A model generated the notes under the pieces. That model saw nothing but the letters and a program-made list of their open reading frames with translations. It had not been told where the DNA came from and ran no database searches. From Symmachiella macrocystis (lineage in GTDB: Bacteria; Planctomycetota; Planctomycetia; Planctomycetales; Planctomycetaceae): a stretch of 64,000 nucleotides of DNA. The translations under genes were made by a program, and so were the position numbers. The stretch covers positions 3,197,490 to 3,261,489 of the forward strand of contig NZ_SJPP01000001.1 of assembly GCF_007860075.1 (NCBI RefSeq). The letters are read 5' to 3'. This document shows positions 36,946-47,800 of this stretch, in pieces (positions within the stretch are counted from its first letter, which is position 1; every line of letters begins with the position of its first letter).

Positions 36946-37457
36946 CCACTCAACTACGGTCGCCGCCCGCGGCGTAGCATCTGAAAATGCTAGCCCGCAA
37001 GTTGCCAGCGACACTTCGTTGTGCTGACTGCCTCTATGCGTAAACCATGATCGCTGATGCGCGGTTTTGTAACGTTTACAAGCATTGTGAAAAAGGGCCA
37101 AAATCGGGTTGACCGTTTTTGAAGAATCACGAGAATGCCGACCACTCAAACACACCCGACGAGTCAGCATTTCGTGACACTCAACACATCTCAGCGGTCG
37201 GTTCACGACCACCATTCGATTCAGTGCTGCGGCGCCTAGCCGTCATCTCCCACGTTCTGAGTCGAGCCCGTTCCTTGTTTTGAAATTCGTTTGCGCGTGC
37301 GGTCTTGACTACCGGATATGCAAAAACAGTTTCACCGTTTCTCTCGAGAGCTGGCCGTCGGTTTTTCTCACACGTCCATTTGTTTTGCCAGGATGGTTTC
37401 GCCAGCGTTGGCGTATCACCAAGCCTGGATCAAGCGGAAAGGCAGGAGGCCTTTCGC
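36946..37457. other. Intergenic region before murE
   Basis: About 510 bases. The frame of murE is open to 37305, but the strong AGGAGG site near 37447-37452 and the start of homology place the start at 37458, so this stretch is untranslated. It should contain the promoter of the murein gene run. No tRNA or other RNA gene was recognised. Confidence 0.45.
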
Positions 37458-38996
37458 ATGTCCCTAATTCACCCTCGAATTCCCCTGGGAATTACGCTGC
37501 GCCGCATTTTGTCGGGCGCCAGCTTCGTCGGATGTGCGGACATTCGCGTGCAACATGCCACGAACAATAGTCTCGATTGCGGCAGTCAAGCCTTGTTTGC
37601 AGCACTGCGTGGTCGAGAATTTGACGGCCATCATTTCATTCGTGATGCAATCCAACATGGTGCGACATCGGTTTTAGTCGAATACCCACAATCAGACGTG
37701 CCGGTCCCGCAATGCGTTGTCCGCAATTCACGACAAGCTTTTGCTCGTATTTGCAGCGCGCTCAATGGCGATCCTTCGCGGGAACTCTCAACCGTCGGCG
37801 TCACCGGCACGAACGGAAAGACAACCACCACTTGGTTAGTACGATCAATTTTGCAAACGGCCGGCATCCAAACCGGACTGCTGGGAACGATTGAATACAA
37901 CGACGGGTTTCGCGTCGAACCCTCTACCTTGACCACGCCCGATTCGATGATGCTGACGGATTGGCTCTCCTCGATGGTGTCGCACGGGACGACCCACGCT
38001 GCGATCGAGATGTCCAGCCATGCCTTGGATCAATTCCGTTGCGCGGGGATATTGATCGACGCCGCGGTGATTACCAACATCACACACGACCATCTTGATT
38101 ATCATCTGGACTATGACGCCTACCGCGCCAGTAAGCTCCGCATTTTTGAAAACCTCAAACCGGGCGGCGTGGCTGTGCTGAATGCCGATGATCCAGGCAG
38201 CATCTCCTGCTTGGCGCATGCTCCGGGACAAGTCATCACGTTTGGCATTCACAATTCAGCCGATGTTTCAGCCACGATTTTGCAACAATCATCGCAGGGT
38301 ACGACTTTCGTCTTAACGGCCGGAGTTGAGCGCATCGAAGTGCGGACCTCGATGATTGGCGAACACAATGTATCGAACTGCCTCGCGGCCGCAGCGGCAA
38401 CGCTACATGCCGGAATTGCCCTGCCGGATATTGCCGCCGGCATCGAAGCCTTGACCGATGTTCCGGGCCGGTTGGAACGGGTCGATTGCGGACAACCTTT
38501 CAACATCTTTGTGGATTATGCACATACCGACGATGCGTTGCAGCGGGCGATTGCCGCGGCAAAAACGCTGACGACCGGTCGTGTGTTTTGTGTCTTCGGC
38601 GCTGGAGGAGATCGGGATCGCAGCAAACGCCCACTGTTGGGTTGTGCCGGGGCATCCGCCGATGTCGCTGTGGTGACCAGTGACAATCCACGTTCAGAAT
38701 CACCAACTCAGATTATCGACGAGATTGTGGCCGGAATGCCTATCACCGCACAATCACACATCGAAGCAGATCGGGCGGAAGCGATTCGCTGGGCATTGTC
38801 CCAAGCCGGTCCGCAGGACACCGTCCTCGTCGCCGGAAAAGGGCACGAATCCGAACAAATCATTGGCAGTCAGCGATTACATTTCGACGACCGAGAAGTC
38901 ATCGGCCGCCTCGTGACAGCAGGGCTGAAGGGCCCGCACGACATTCCCGCTACAAATCTCATTGGGCCGCACAAAAACGTCGGCCAAATCGCCTAG
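37458..38996 (+). CDS. murE: UDP-N-acetylmuramoyl-tripeptide synthetase, meso-DAP type
   Basis: A 512-residue Mur ligase that adds the third amino acid of the peptidoglycan stem. The start at 37458 has a perfect AGGAGG eight bases upstream. The ATP loop is GVTGTNGKTTTTW, the UDP-MurNAc region has NITHDHLDYH, and DNPR at 409-412 is the motif that selects meso-diaminopimelate rather than lysine. It is the first of five murein/division genes on this strand. No ftsI lies upstream. Confidence 0.95.
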   Translation: MSLIHPRIPLGITLRRILSGASFVGCADIRVQHATNNSLDCGSQALFAALRGREFDGHHFIRDAIQHGATSVLVEYPQSDVPVPQCVVRNSRQAFARICSALNGDPSRELSTVGVTGTNGKTTTTWLVRSILQTAGIQTGLLGTIEYNDGFRVEPSTLTTPDSMMLTDWLSSMVSHGTTHAAIEMSSHALDQFRCAGILIDAAVITNITHDHLDYHLDYDAYRASKLRIFENLKPGGVAVLNADDPGSISCLAHAPGQVITFGIHNSADVSATILQQSSQGTTFVLTAGVERIEVRTSMIGEHNVSNCLAAAAATLHAGIALPDIAAGIEALTDVPGRLERVDCGQPFNIFVDYAHTDDALQRAIAAAKTLTTGRVFCVFGAGGDRDRSKRPLLGCAGASADVAVVTSDNPRSESPTQIIDEIVAGMPITAQSHIEADRAEAIRWALSQAGPQDTVLVAGKGHESEQIIGSQRLHFDDREVIGRLVTAGLKGPHDIPATNLIGPHKNVGQIA

Positions 38997-39170
38997 TACA
39001 AGAGGCCACATTGGAAACAAACATCAAGTAAAAAGCGATCGGTGCAAAAACACAGGTCCACAACATGCGACACAAAGCGAATACAACTTTGAATCACCAG
39101 GAACCAATCCGTCCGATCACGTTCCTGTCGCGGATTACGATTCCGGGAAAAGCAGCGGTGTAATTTCAAC

Positions 39171-40574
39171 ATGGATCCCATCTCTATCTCGGATCTTTTA
39201 GTTGCCACCGGCGGTCATGCCGCCGACGGGCTGGATCGAGATACAAATTTTAAACAAGTGGTCATCGACTCGCGACAAGTCACCTCGGGAAGCGTCTTCT
39301 GGGCCTTGCCGGGTACTTTATGCGACGGCCAAGATTTTGTACGTGACGCCTGTCAACGCGGTGCGGCATTTTGTGTTGTCAATTCAGACCGCAACGACTG
39401 GGGCGGACCTGTGGTAAAAGTCGCCAATACCGGCGCTGCCTTATCACAGTTCGCACAATGGTATCGAGAACAATTGGAACCGCTGGTGATTGGTATCACC
39501 GGCAGTGTAGGAAAAACAACAACTCGTGAAATGATCCATGCGGCGCTATCTGCCGATCATTGTGGAATTCGCAGTATTGCGAACTACAACAACGAAATCG
39601 GCCTGCCGTTGAGTCTCTTTCAACTGGAGAAAACACACGATTACGGCGTATTGGAAATGGGAGCCTGCCAATCCGGCGACATTCGCGACCTGTGTGTGAT
39701 TGCTCAACCGGAAGTGGGAGTGATCACCGGAATCGCGCCGGTGCACATTGAAAAATTCGGCAGTCTGGACCAGATCATTCAAACCAAAGCGGAGTTACTA
39801 CAGGCGTTACCGAGTCATGGATTTGCGGTCGTCAACGGCGACTGCCCACACGCTCAGAGCGTCGCGGCTTATGCCAATTGCCCGGTGATATTTGTCGGGG
39901 AATCGCAGGAGAACCAATATCGCGCAACGAACGTCCGCGCCAGTCAGCATCAATTGAGTTTTGCTGTCAGGGAACACGAGTACCACATACCGGTCAGCGG
40001 ACGGCATCATTTGTCGGCGGCACTCTCCGCGGTCGCCGTCGCCACGGAAGTCGGCATGGCGGCCGAGCAGATTGCGGAAGGTTTATTAAGGTTTGCGACT
40101 CCCGCAGGGCGTTGCCAAATCAAACAGGTCGGCTCGTGGACAATTATTGACGATTCTTACAACGCCAACCCCACATCAATGCGGGCCGCCTGCCAATTGA
40201 TGCAGGCTTGGAAAACAGGAAACAAGAAAATCGCCGTCGTGGGCGACATGTTAGAACTTGGTGAGGAAGCCGGTCGGTATCACCACGAATTGGGAATTCA
40301 AATCGCACAGGCCGACGTCGATTGCTTGCTGGCCTATGGAGACAACGCACACAACGTGATCGCCGGCGCTTTTGAAGCGGGAATGGATGCACATCAGATG
40401 GCTGAGTGCCCCATGTTTGAATCACTACTGATGAACTTGGATTGCTGGCTGGAAGCGGGCGACGTCTTGCTCGTTAAAGGCTCGCGGACCATGCGTATGG
40501 AACGCGTGGTCGAATGGGCGACACGACAGACGGAAGAGGTCAACAACCTCGATGCCTTGAGCGTGCCCGCCTAA
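39171..40574 (+). CDS. murF: UDP-N-acetylmuramoyl-tripeptide--D-Ala-D-Ala ligase
   Basis: A 467-residue Mur ligase that adds the D-Ala-D-Ala dipeptide. Motifs are VVIDSRQVTSGSVFWALPG, the ATP loop GITGSVGKTTTREMI, NYNNEIGLPLSL, LEMGACQSGDI and DDSYNANPTSM. It follows murE on the same strand after 174 bases, the usual order in division/cell-wall clusters. Confidence 0.95.
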   Translation: MDPISISDLLVATGGHAADGLDRDTNFKQVVIDSRQVTSGSVFWALPGTLCDGQDFVRDACQRGAAFCVVNSDRNDWGGPVVKVANTGAALSQFAQWYREQLEPLVIGITGSVGKTTTREMIHAALSADHCGIRSIANYNNEIGLPLSLFQLEKTHDYGVLEMGACQSGDIRDLCVIAQPEVGVITGIAPVHIEKFGSLDQIIQTKAELLQALPSHGFAVVNGDCPHAQSVAAYANCPVIFVGESQENQYRATNVRASQHQLSFAVREHEYHIPVSGRHHLSAALSAVAVATEVGMAAEQIAEGLLRFATPAGRCQIKQVGSWTIIDDSYNANPTSMRAACQLMQAWKTGNKKIAVVGDMLELGEEAGRYHHELGIQIAQADVDCLLAYGDNAHNVIAGAFEAGMDAHQMAECPMFESLLMNLDCWLEAGDVLLVKGSRTMRMERVVEWATRQTEEVNNLDALSVPA

Positions 40575-40753
40575 TGATAAAACTTCTCTCTGATCACAAC
40601 CAATACATACACAACCCCCATTGATTGAAAAACGAAAGGGTAGTTCCGCTACGTGCTGAGGGTTTGCGGGGATCTAAGCACTGCTCAAATATTTTGGGTA
40701 GAAGCGTGAATGGCAAATGGATCAAGTGGTTACTGGGTCAATCACTCCAAATG

Positions 40754-40810
40754 CCGCTTCGCAGCGGAATCTATCTGTCCGGGCGCCGAGGTGGGGACTT
40801 CGGCGCCCGG
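40754..40810. other. Tandem hairpins in the murF-mraY gap
   Basis: In the 491-base gap between murF and mraY a small hairpin CCGCT-TCGC-AGCGG (40754-40767) is followed by a very stable one with arms CCGGGCGCCGA and TCGGCGCCCGG (40779-40810). No T run follows, so it is not a normal terminator. It may be an RNA-processing or attenuating structure, or a palindromic repeat. The rest of the gap has no convincing gene. Confidence 0.6.
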
Positions 40811-41065
40811 TACTTACAACGGTATACTGCAATGGTTTATTGCGACGGAATTTTGAATCCCCAAAGAACGCGTGGTAGTGGCTTTTAGCGCAGAAAGCGA
40901 CGCAGCCACCATCGAATCAGGGTTTCCACCAAGTCTGACAGCATGACGTCGCAAGCGTCTGCGGGCGTTTGATCTTTCGGCTCACCCCTTTTCGATATCG
41001 AATCCCTTCCTTAGATACGGAACACTTGGCGGTACGTCAGACCGTTTCGTAGTGTTGTCACCCGC

Positions 41066-42169
41066 ATGCTAGTTTGGCTTCTTGACCATTTTGCTCCGTT
41101 GCTGGAGAGGGTCGAAATATTCTCATCCGGTGATTCGCGCGTGTTCCTCACGGCGCGGACTGCCTTAGCTAGCCTGACTGCCTTTTTAATTGCACTCCTC
41201 TCAGGACCAGCCGCGATCCGCTGGCTGCAATCTCGGTTTCGCGAACGAGTGGTTAGTGGCTCGGCCCGTTTGAACGAAATCCAGGCGTCGAAGAACGCGA
41301 CCCCTACAATGGGCGGTCTGTTCATCATGGCAGCCATTTTGATTTCGATTCTGATGTGGGGCAATCTCCACAGTCCGTTCGTTCTAGTTGCCATTTTCGT
41401 GGTGGTTGGCTTCAGCGTCCTGGGCGCAATCGACGATTGGGTCAAACTCAAAGGCGCGCGGAACGGCTTGCGTGCTAAGGAAAAACTCGTCGTGCAACTC
41501 GTGCTGGCGGGTGTGGCTTCCTTGCTCTTATATTGGCATCACCGGCAAGTTCCACAGGGCCTGGATCTATATTGGCCGTTCGGAGAGCACAGCATCTACT
41601 TGGGGATCGGGTTTATCCTGTGGGGTGCCTTCGTCATGGTCGGCAGTTCCAATGCGGTGAATCTGACCGACGGACTCGACGGCTTGGCTTGTGGGTGCAT
41701 GGTGTTTGCCGGATCGGCCTTTGTCGCGCTGTGTTATCTGTCGGGACATCGGGAGATGTCCGAATACCTCAGCGTGCCGTATATTGCCGGCGCCGGCGAA
41801 ATGAGCGTCGTTTTAGGCGCCATGGTCGGAGCGGTGATGGGCTTCTTGTGGTTCAACTGTTATCCCGCGCAGGTCTTCATGGGCGATACCGGGTCGCTAC
41901 CGATGGGCGCTCTACTCGGATTGGCGGCCTTGGTGATTCGACAAGAGTTGCTGCTGGTCATCGTGGGCGGCGTGTTTGTGATCGAAACAGTGAGCGTGAT
42001 CTCTCAGGTTGGCTGGTTTCGGATGACCGGCCGCAGATTGATCGCTTGTAGTCCGCTGCACAATCACTTCTTGTTTCGCGGCCAACATGAAATGAAAATC
42101 GTCGTGCGATTCTGGATCAGTTCGGCACTTCTGGCGATCATCGCCGTTGCGAGTCTCAAGATCCATTGA
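41066..42169 (+). CDS. mraY: Phospho-N-acetylmuramoyl-pentapeptide-transferase
   Basis: A 367-residue protein with about ten membrane helices. It links UDP-MurNAc-pentapeptide to undecaprenyl phosphate to make lipid I. Motifs are [18 protein letters not shown] (catalytic Asp pair), [30 protein letters not shown] and the loop HNHFLFRG. The next cluster member usually found here, murD, is missing; ftsW follows after 151 bases. Confidence 0.95.
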   Translation: MLVWLLDHFAPLLERVEIFSSGDSRVFLTARTALASLTAFLIALLSGPAAIRWLQSRFRERVVSGSARLNEIQASKNATPTMGGLFIMAAILISILMWGNLHSPFVLVAIFVVVGFSVLGAIDDWVKLKGARNGLRAKEKLVVQLVLAGVASLLLYWHHRQVPQGLDLYWPFGEHSIYLGIGFILWGAFVMVGSSNAVNLTDGLDGLACGCMVFAGSAFVALCYLSGHREMSEYLSVPYIAGAGEMSVVLGAMVGAVMGFLWFNCYPAQVFMGDTGSLPMGALLGLAALVIRQELLLVIVGGVFVIETVSVISQVGWFRMTGRRLIACSPLHNHFLFRGQHEMKIVVRFWISSALLAIIAVASLKIH

Positions 42170-42320
42170 GTCCCTCGGCCGTACAATACGCACAATCTGC
42201 TCAACCGGATGTCGGGCTATGACTCTTGCCGCGAATGTTTGACCGCGCTCGTCGATCCTCTCGCCGCGAGCTTGCGCAACCTCAATCGGACTCAGCGCTG
42301 ATCGACCAAATCGACGATTT

Positions 42321-43544
42321 ATGAAGGAGACGTCGCACACTGTTTATCAGCCGTATCCCGGTCTATCGGGGTGCGGATCACCCCAGCCGAATGTTCAAAC
42401 CGTGAACAACGATCGCGGATTCTTTCTGGTATTGATTGGCATGCTGCTCGCCTTGGGCGTGCTGATGGTGCATAGCGCCAGTATGACGTCGCACCCCAGC
42501 CAATCGGAGCAGATTTATCTGTCACGGCACTTGGTGTTCTTGGCCTGCGGTATCGCGGCAGGCATCATCTCCTCGCTGATGCCCGCACGCTTCTTCTATC
42601 GCGCCGCCCCCTATCTCTTTGCCGTGGTGACCGGTCTGTTGGTTTTGGTGCTCCTGCCTGGAATCGGTACGCAGGTCAACGGCGCGCAGCGCTGGCTGCG
42701 GTTGGGCACGTTTACGATGCAGCCCGCCGAATTGGCCAAGTTGGCGCTGCCGCTATTTTTAGCGCGGTTGGTGGTGCAAGTCCGAGTGAGAGAGTCAGGT
42801 TGGTGGGCGGGTTTTCTCTTACCGTGTTTGCCGGCGGCAGTGATGGTGCCGCTCGTCATGCGGCAACCCGATCTTGGGACAGCCTTATTCTTGGCGGCGG
42901 GGAGCGGGATTCTGCTGTTCGTGGCCCGTTGGCCGCTGCGCAATTTCGCATTGATAGCTGCGCCGACCATTCCTGCCATCGCCTATCTGGTGATCCATCG
43001 CCCCTACCAAATGCAGCGGATCTCGGGGTTCGTGGCAGCATGGACCGATCCCAGTTCTGCCCCGTATCAATTGAAACAGTCCTTGATGACACTGGGGGCG
43101 GGAGGAGGACAAGGCGTTGGATTGGGGAAAGGCTGGCAAAAATTGAGTTTTTTGCCCGAGGCCAACACCGACTTTGTCTTTGCTGTGATTGGTGAAGAAC
43201 TGGGGCTGATCGGCACGTTTACCGTGATCGCTTTGTGGATCGGCGTTTACATATTCGGCATCCGCTTGTTGGCCTGCCACGACAAACTTTCGTTTACTTT
43301 TTTAGCGGGGACCACGTTATTAACGCAGATCATTTTGCAAGCGGCGATCAACGTGGCCGTGGTGACAGCCATGGTCCCGCCCAAGGGCATTCCCCATCCG
43401 CTGATGAGTTACGGTGGCAGTAACCTCGTGACGACTTTAATGGCCGTTGGCCTGATTGTGAGTTTTTCACGCGCACCAGAATCCGTTGAGTCAGCCGCGG
43501 TCGATGATTCAGAAGTTGAGACGCCACAGCCGCTCGCCGCGTAA
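42321..43544 (+). CDS. ftsW: FtsW/RodA/SpoVE-family glycosyltransferase
   Basis: A 407-residue SEDS-family protein with about ten membrane helices that polymerises lipid II. Motifs are NGAQRWLRLGTFTMQPAELAK, LGKGWQKLSFLPEANTDFVF (with the catalytic-loop Glu/Asp) and PPKGIPHPLMSYGGSN. Its place between mraY and murG supports FtsW rather than RodA. The N-terminal 30 residues are hydrophilic. Planctomycetes lack FtsZ, so its divisome partners here must be different. Confidence 0.93.
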   Translation: MKETSHTVYQPYPGLSGCGSPQPNVQTVNNDRGFFLVLIGMLLALGVLMVHSASMTSHPSQSEQIYLSRHLVFLACGIAAGIISSLMPARFFYRAAPYLFAVVTGLLVLVLLPGIGTQVNGAQRWLRLGTFTMQPAELAKLALPLFLARLVVQVRVRESGWWAGFLLPCLPAAVMVPLVMRQPDLGTALFLAAGSGILLFVARWPLRNFALIAAPTIPAIAYLVIHRPYQMQRISGFVAAWTDPSSAPYQLKQSLMTLGAGGGQGVGLGKGWQKLSFLPEANTDFVFAVIGEELGLIGTFTVIALWIGVYIFGIRLLACHDKLSFTFLAGTTLLTQIILQAAINVAVVTAMVPPKGIPHPLMSYGGSNLVTTLMAVGLIVSFSRAPESVESAAVDDSEVETPQPLAA

Positions 43545-43674
43545 AAGCGTTTAGGCAATTGCGACCTAAGTCCTCTGGCCAAGCAGCGCAATTCGTTCTA
43601 ACCTTGCAGGCGCATGATCGATTCGTCTTCACCACCATTCCACCTATTCGTTCGCCGCAAGCGCCATTCACCTC

Positions 43675-44799
43675 GTGTCCGAACCCTCATCTAACGCCTC
43701 CCCGATTTTCTGTTTTGCCGGTGGCGGTACGGGAGGACATTTGATTCCAGGTTTGAACGTCGCCCGTGAATTGCAGCAACGCTATCCCCAGGCGGTCATG
43801 CAGTTCCTTGGGTCGGGACGGCCCCAAGAGGAGGGATTGGTCGCTTCTGCTGGTTTCCAGCACTATGCGTTGTCGTCGGAATCACTTGCCACAGCGCGGC
43901 GGCGGCCTTGGCAATTTCTCTGGCGGAATTGGCGAGCGGTACGGCAGGCGAGGACGCTGTTTCAGACTCAAAAACCTACGGCGGTGATCGGACTCGGCGG
44001 CTTTGCCAGTGTCCCCCCGGTCGTAGCAGCGCGGCGGATGGGGATCCCCACTGTTCTCTTAGAGCAAAACATCATTCCCGGCCGCGCCACCCGCTGGTTG
44101 TGCCGCCGCGCACGGGCTGTTTGCGTTTCCTATACCGCTAGTGCGGAGCATCTGCCGGCCGCGGTGAAAGTGGAACAGACCGGCAATCCAATGCACACCG
44201 ACATCGCCGCTTTAGTCGCCTCGAGCCACACCGACGACCGCCGGATATTATTGATTCTCGGAGGCAGCCAAGGAGCCTCGGCGGTCAATCGCGCGATGAC
44301 AATGGCTGCGGAAAATTTGCGAGACCAATTGACCGGTTGGACGATCGTACATCAAACCGGCATCAACGATTGGCGGGAAGTGGAACATGAATACCAACGA
44401 CTCGGGCTCGAGCATACGACGTCACCGTTTTTCTCCGACATGCCGCAACGGTATGCGGCCGCTGGTTTGGCAGTCTCACGTGCCGGGGCGACCACGCTAG
44501 CGGAATTGGCCTGCGCGGGATGTCCCACAATCGCCATCCCCTACCCCTATGCCGCCGATGACCACCAACGACTCAACGCTCGCGAATTTGAGACCGCGGG
44601 AGCGGCGAAGATCGTCGAGCAACAATCGACTCTGGATCAAACCGCTGAACTGTTGGCAAAACAACTTTCCCACCTGCTGGCTGATGAAAATAGAAGGTTG
44701 GAGATGCGTCATGCAATGCACACCCTCGCCCGCCCCCTCGCCGCTCGCGATGTCGCAAACGTCATCTGTAGCACCGTTGATGGCAGTCTAAAACGGTGA
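43675..44799 (+). CDS. murG: UDP-GlcNAc--lipid I N-acetylglucosaminyltransferase
   Basis: A 374-residue peripheral membrane glycosyltransferase (GT28) that makes lipid II from lipid I. The start is GTG at 43675. Motifs are FAGGGTGGHLIPGLNVA, GLGGFASVPPVVAA, LEQNIIPGRATRWL, LGGSQGASAVNRAM, SRAGATTLAELACAG and PYPYAADDHQRLNA. It is the last gene of the murein run; murC, murB, ddl and ftsQ do not follow. A palindrome lies just after it. Confidence 0.95.
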   Translation: MSEPSSNASPIFCFAGGGTGGHLIPGLNVARELQQRYPQAVMQFLGSGRPQEEGLVASAGFQHYALSSESLATARRRPWQFLWRNWRAVRQARTLFQTQKPTAVIGLGGFASVPPVVAARRMGIPTVLLEQNIIPGRATRWLCRRARAVCVSYTASAEHLPAAVKVEQTGNPMHTDIAALVASSHTDDRRILLILGGSQGASAVNRAMTMAAENLRDQLTGWTIVHQTGINDWREVEHEYQRLGLEHTTSPFFSDMPQRYAAAGLAVSRAGATTLAELACAGCPTIAIPYPYAADDHQRLNAREFETAGAAKIVEQQSTLDQTAELLAKQLSHLLADENRRLEMRHAMHTLARPLAARDVANVICSTVDGSLKR

Positions 44800-44812
44800 A
44801 TAGTAATTCCCC

Positions 44813-44842
44813 CTGGTCCCCAAACTCCAGTTTGGGAACCAG
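44813..44842. repeat. Palindrome at the murG / haem-protein convergent end
   Basis: Arms CTGGTCCCCAAACT and AGTTTGGGAACCAG pair at 13 of 14 positions. It lies between two convergent stop codons, 13 bases after murG, and is followed by AATAAAA rather than a T run. It may act as a bidirectional terminator or belong to a dispersed palindromic repeat family. Confidence 0.65.
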
Positions 44843-44861
44843 AATAAAAGGCCAATCAATG

Positions 44862-47800
44862 CTACGGCTTGGCATTGCCCTGCAGATACGCAAACAAATC
44901 CCGCCGTTGTTGCGGACTCAGTTGCTGTAGCAAATTTTCCGGCATCAGCGATGTCGCCGACTCATGCAGTGCTTCGATTTGATTGCGCGGCACTTTGGTG
45001 CGCTTGTCCTTGGCATCAACCAACGTCATCGTCGCCGCGTCTTGTTCCGCTAAAATCCCGGTCATGACTTGTCCGTTGGTTGTCTCCAACACGTAGCTGA
45101 GATACTCCTTGCGAATCACAGCGCTGGGGTCGACGATGTTGGCCAACAGTGCTGCCAGATCGTTGCGATTGGCTTTCGTCAAATCGGGACCAATCTTGCC
45201 CCCTTCGTTGAAGAGTGTATGGCAGGTGGCGCAATGCTTCTTAAAGAGTTCAGCTCCTGCGGTGGGGTTCCCGGAGGCAGCGCGGAGATCGTTATTGAAC
45301 CGCCGCATTTGTGCGAGTTTTTCTTCCGCTGTTCCGGGTTGAATGTTGCCCCAATGTTTACGGACGATCGCATCCAACTCCTCATCCTCATACAACGCGA
45401 CGCGGCGGAGTTGATCGACGGGGAGACTCTCCGGTGAAATCGAGCCCTTTTCCACGAGTGCCAATAACCGCCGTGCCGAATCATGCCGTGCCAACAGTAC
45501 GTCGCGAACTTGCGATTGCAGCGGTGCCGGAAGAGTCGCGTACTGCTCAAACAGCGCGTCAATGTATTCCGCCGATCCAAACCGATTGAGCACTTGAATC
45601 GCCGCCGCCCAGACGTCGTCCGGCTGGTCATCGGTTAGACGCTGCAACACAACAGCCTCGCAATCCTCACGACCAAATTCCTGTAGCAGCGACAATAAGG
45701 ATATCAATTGGGGGTCGTCGGCCGCCGCTTGCATCGTGGTCTCGAGGAGATATTGATGTGCTTCCTCAACGCCCGCCCGCAGCGCCAGCGTTAAGGCGTC
45801 GCGGTCTTGTTGATTTTTTCGCCAGATGCCGAGAATGTATTGCTTCAGCTCCGGCGATGGTTCGACAAATGTGCGACGAGCCCGCTCCGCCGCGTCGTTT
45901 CCGCCCGCTGCGAATTGCGCATACAGTCCGCCATGTCCAATCCCCCCTAATCCGCCCGCTCGTTCCGACAACCCTTGCCCGAGCGCTTTGTGTGCCTCGG
46001 CTAAATCTTGCGAGGGTGTGTTTTGCAAGAGCTGCAAGCCAGCGGCATACCCGGCCGGTGTCCCTTCGGCGGCATAACGACGGATCAGGTTTCGCAGGAT
46101 CGGTTGATTGGCCACCACATTCCAGGCGTCTGCGTGGGCGAATTGTTCCAGAACTTGATCGGCATCGGTGACTGCCTTGCTCTCCACCGCCCACCACAAC
46201 AAAAGCGGAATTCGTAGGTCGTCGTTGTCCAGATTGCGATTCAGAATCGCCTGCACGATCGGCAAGGCCGTCGCTGTTGGGAGCCGTTTGGCGGTGCAGG
46301 CCAATTGGCTTCGCACGATCGGACTCGGTTCCGTTTCGGCTAAGGCGATCAGCAGTTTCGCCATCGGTTCAGAAACCGACTTGGCATCCCCCAACAATCG
46401 CACCGTCCAGGCACGTACATATTCATAAGGATGGGCGAGCAGTTGAGCAGCGAATTCATCGTCCAGTCCGCCACTGACATGTAAGGCCCACAGCCCTTGC
46501 AGTGCATAACGACCGTTGTCTTGAGTGAGGGCGATTTCACGCAACCGCGGCCACGTCGAGGCATCCCGCCGCTCGGCCAACAAAACCCGCGCCCGCTGTC
46601 CGTACCAACCGTTGGGATGCGACAGCAGATCGACCAATTCGTTGCTCGAAAGCTCCGCCAGATTGATCGGTGGCGTCGGTTTCGCGTCCGTCGCTTGAAG
46701 TTTATAAATCCGACCGTTGCTGCGATCCCAATTCGCATCGGGGTCGGGGTGGGCGGTCCGTTGATCGTGAAAGTCGGCGAAGTACATCGCCCCATCCGGT
46801 CCCAACGCCAAATCGGTCGGCCCAAACCAGGTGTCGTGGGAATCAAACAACAATCCCCCGTGCTCTGCCGCGACCGTCGTTTGCCGTGGCGTCACTTTCC
46901 ACCACGAAGCGGAGTGCCCCAAAAAATTCCCACACAAAAACGCGCCGCGAAACCTATTGGGAAACGTATCGCCCAAATAAATCGTGCCGCCGGTGGTCGG
47001 CGTGCCGGTGACGCCGGAGTTCTGGGTGTGGGCGAAATAGCCGTAGGTATAAAGATTGTGCAGCGGGCCATGTTTGCCGAAACTTTTTTGATAGTACCCC
47101 CCCTGCACCGCATGCCAAAACAATCCGCCGTTGGAGCTATAAAACAGATTGCCGTCAGCGTCGAAAGTCAGCCCGTACAGGTTGCCTCCGCCCTCGGCGA
47201 ACAATTCGAATTCCTTCGTCACCGGATGATACCGCCAGACGCCTTGTTGAAATTCGATCCCGCGAATGTTGCAAGTCGTCGTGCTACCGTTCAGCCCATA
47301 CAACCAACCATCCGGTCCAAAGGTGAGATGATTGGCCAGCGACTGCGCGTCTTCCATGCCGAAGCCGGTTAACAGCACTTCCGGATCCGCATCGGGAACA
47401 TCGTCGCGGTTCTTGTCGGGATAAAACAGCAGGTAGGGCACCTGCAAGACAAATACTCCGCCCTGCCCAAAGGCGACGCCCGTGCAAAGATTCAATCCAT
47501 CGACAAAATCCCGTGATTTGTCGGCGTGTCCGTCGCCATCGGTGTCTTCCAGTATCGTGATCTTGTCCGCACCCCGCGGTCCGTGCGGCGGTGGTTTGGG
47601 GACGCGGTCGTAGACAGTCCGCGACCAACGATCGACTTTGACCCGTTTCAGCCCCGCCGGATTGGGATATTGCAGGTATTGGATCGTCCACAGTCGCCCA
47701 CGATCGTCGCATTTCACAAAAATCGGCTGCCGGATTTCCGGTTCCGAGGCGAAAACTTGGATCTCCAGCCCGTCGCTGACGGTCATCTTTCCAGCCGCGT

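Noticed and set aside
37305-37457. 51-codon N-terminal extension of MurE
   Set aside because: A perfect AGGAGG precedes the ATG at 37458 and the extension has no resemblance to MurE.
40625-40888. 87-codon frame in the murF-mraY spacer
   Set aside because: It runs through the two hairpins, has an Arg/Gly-rich low-quality sequence and no ribosome-binding site.
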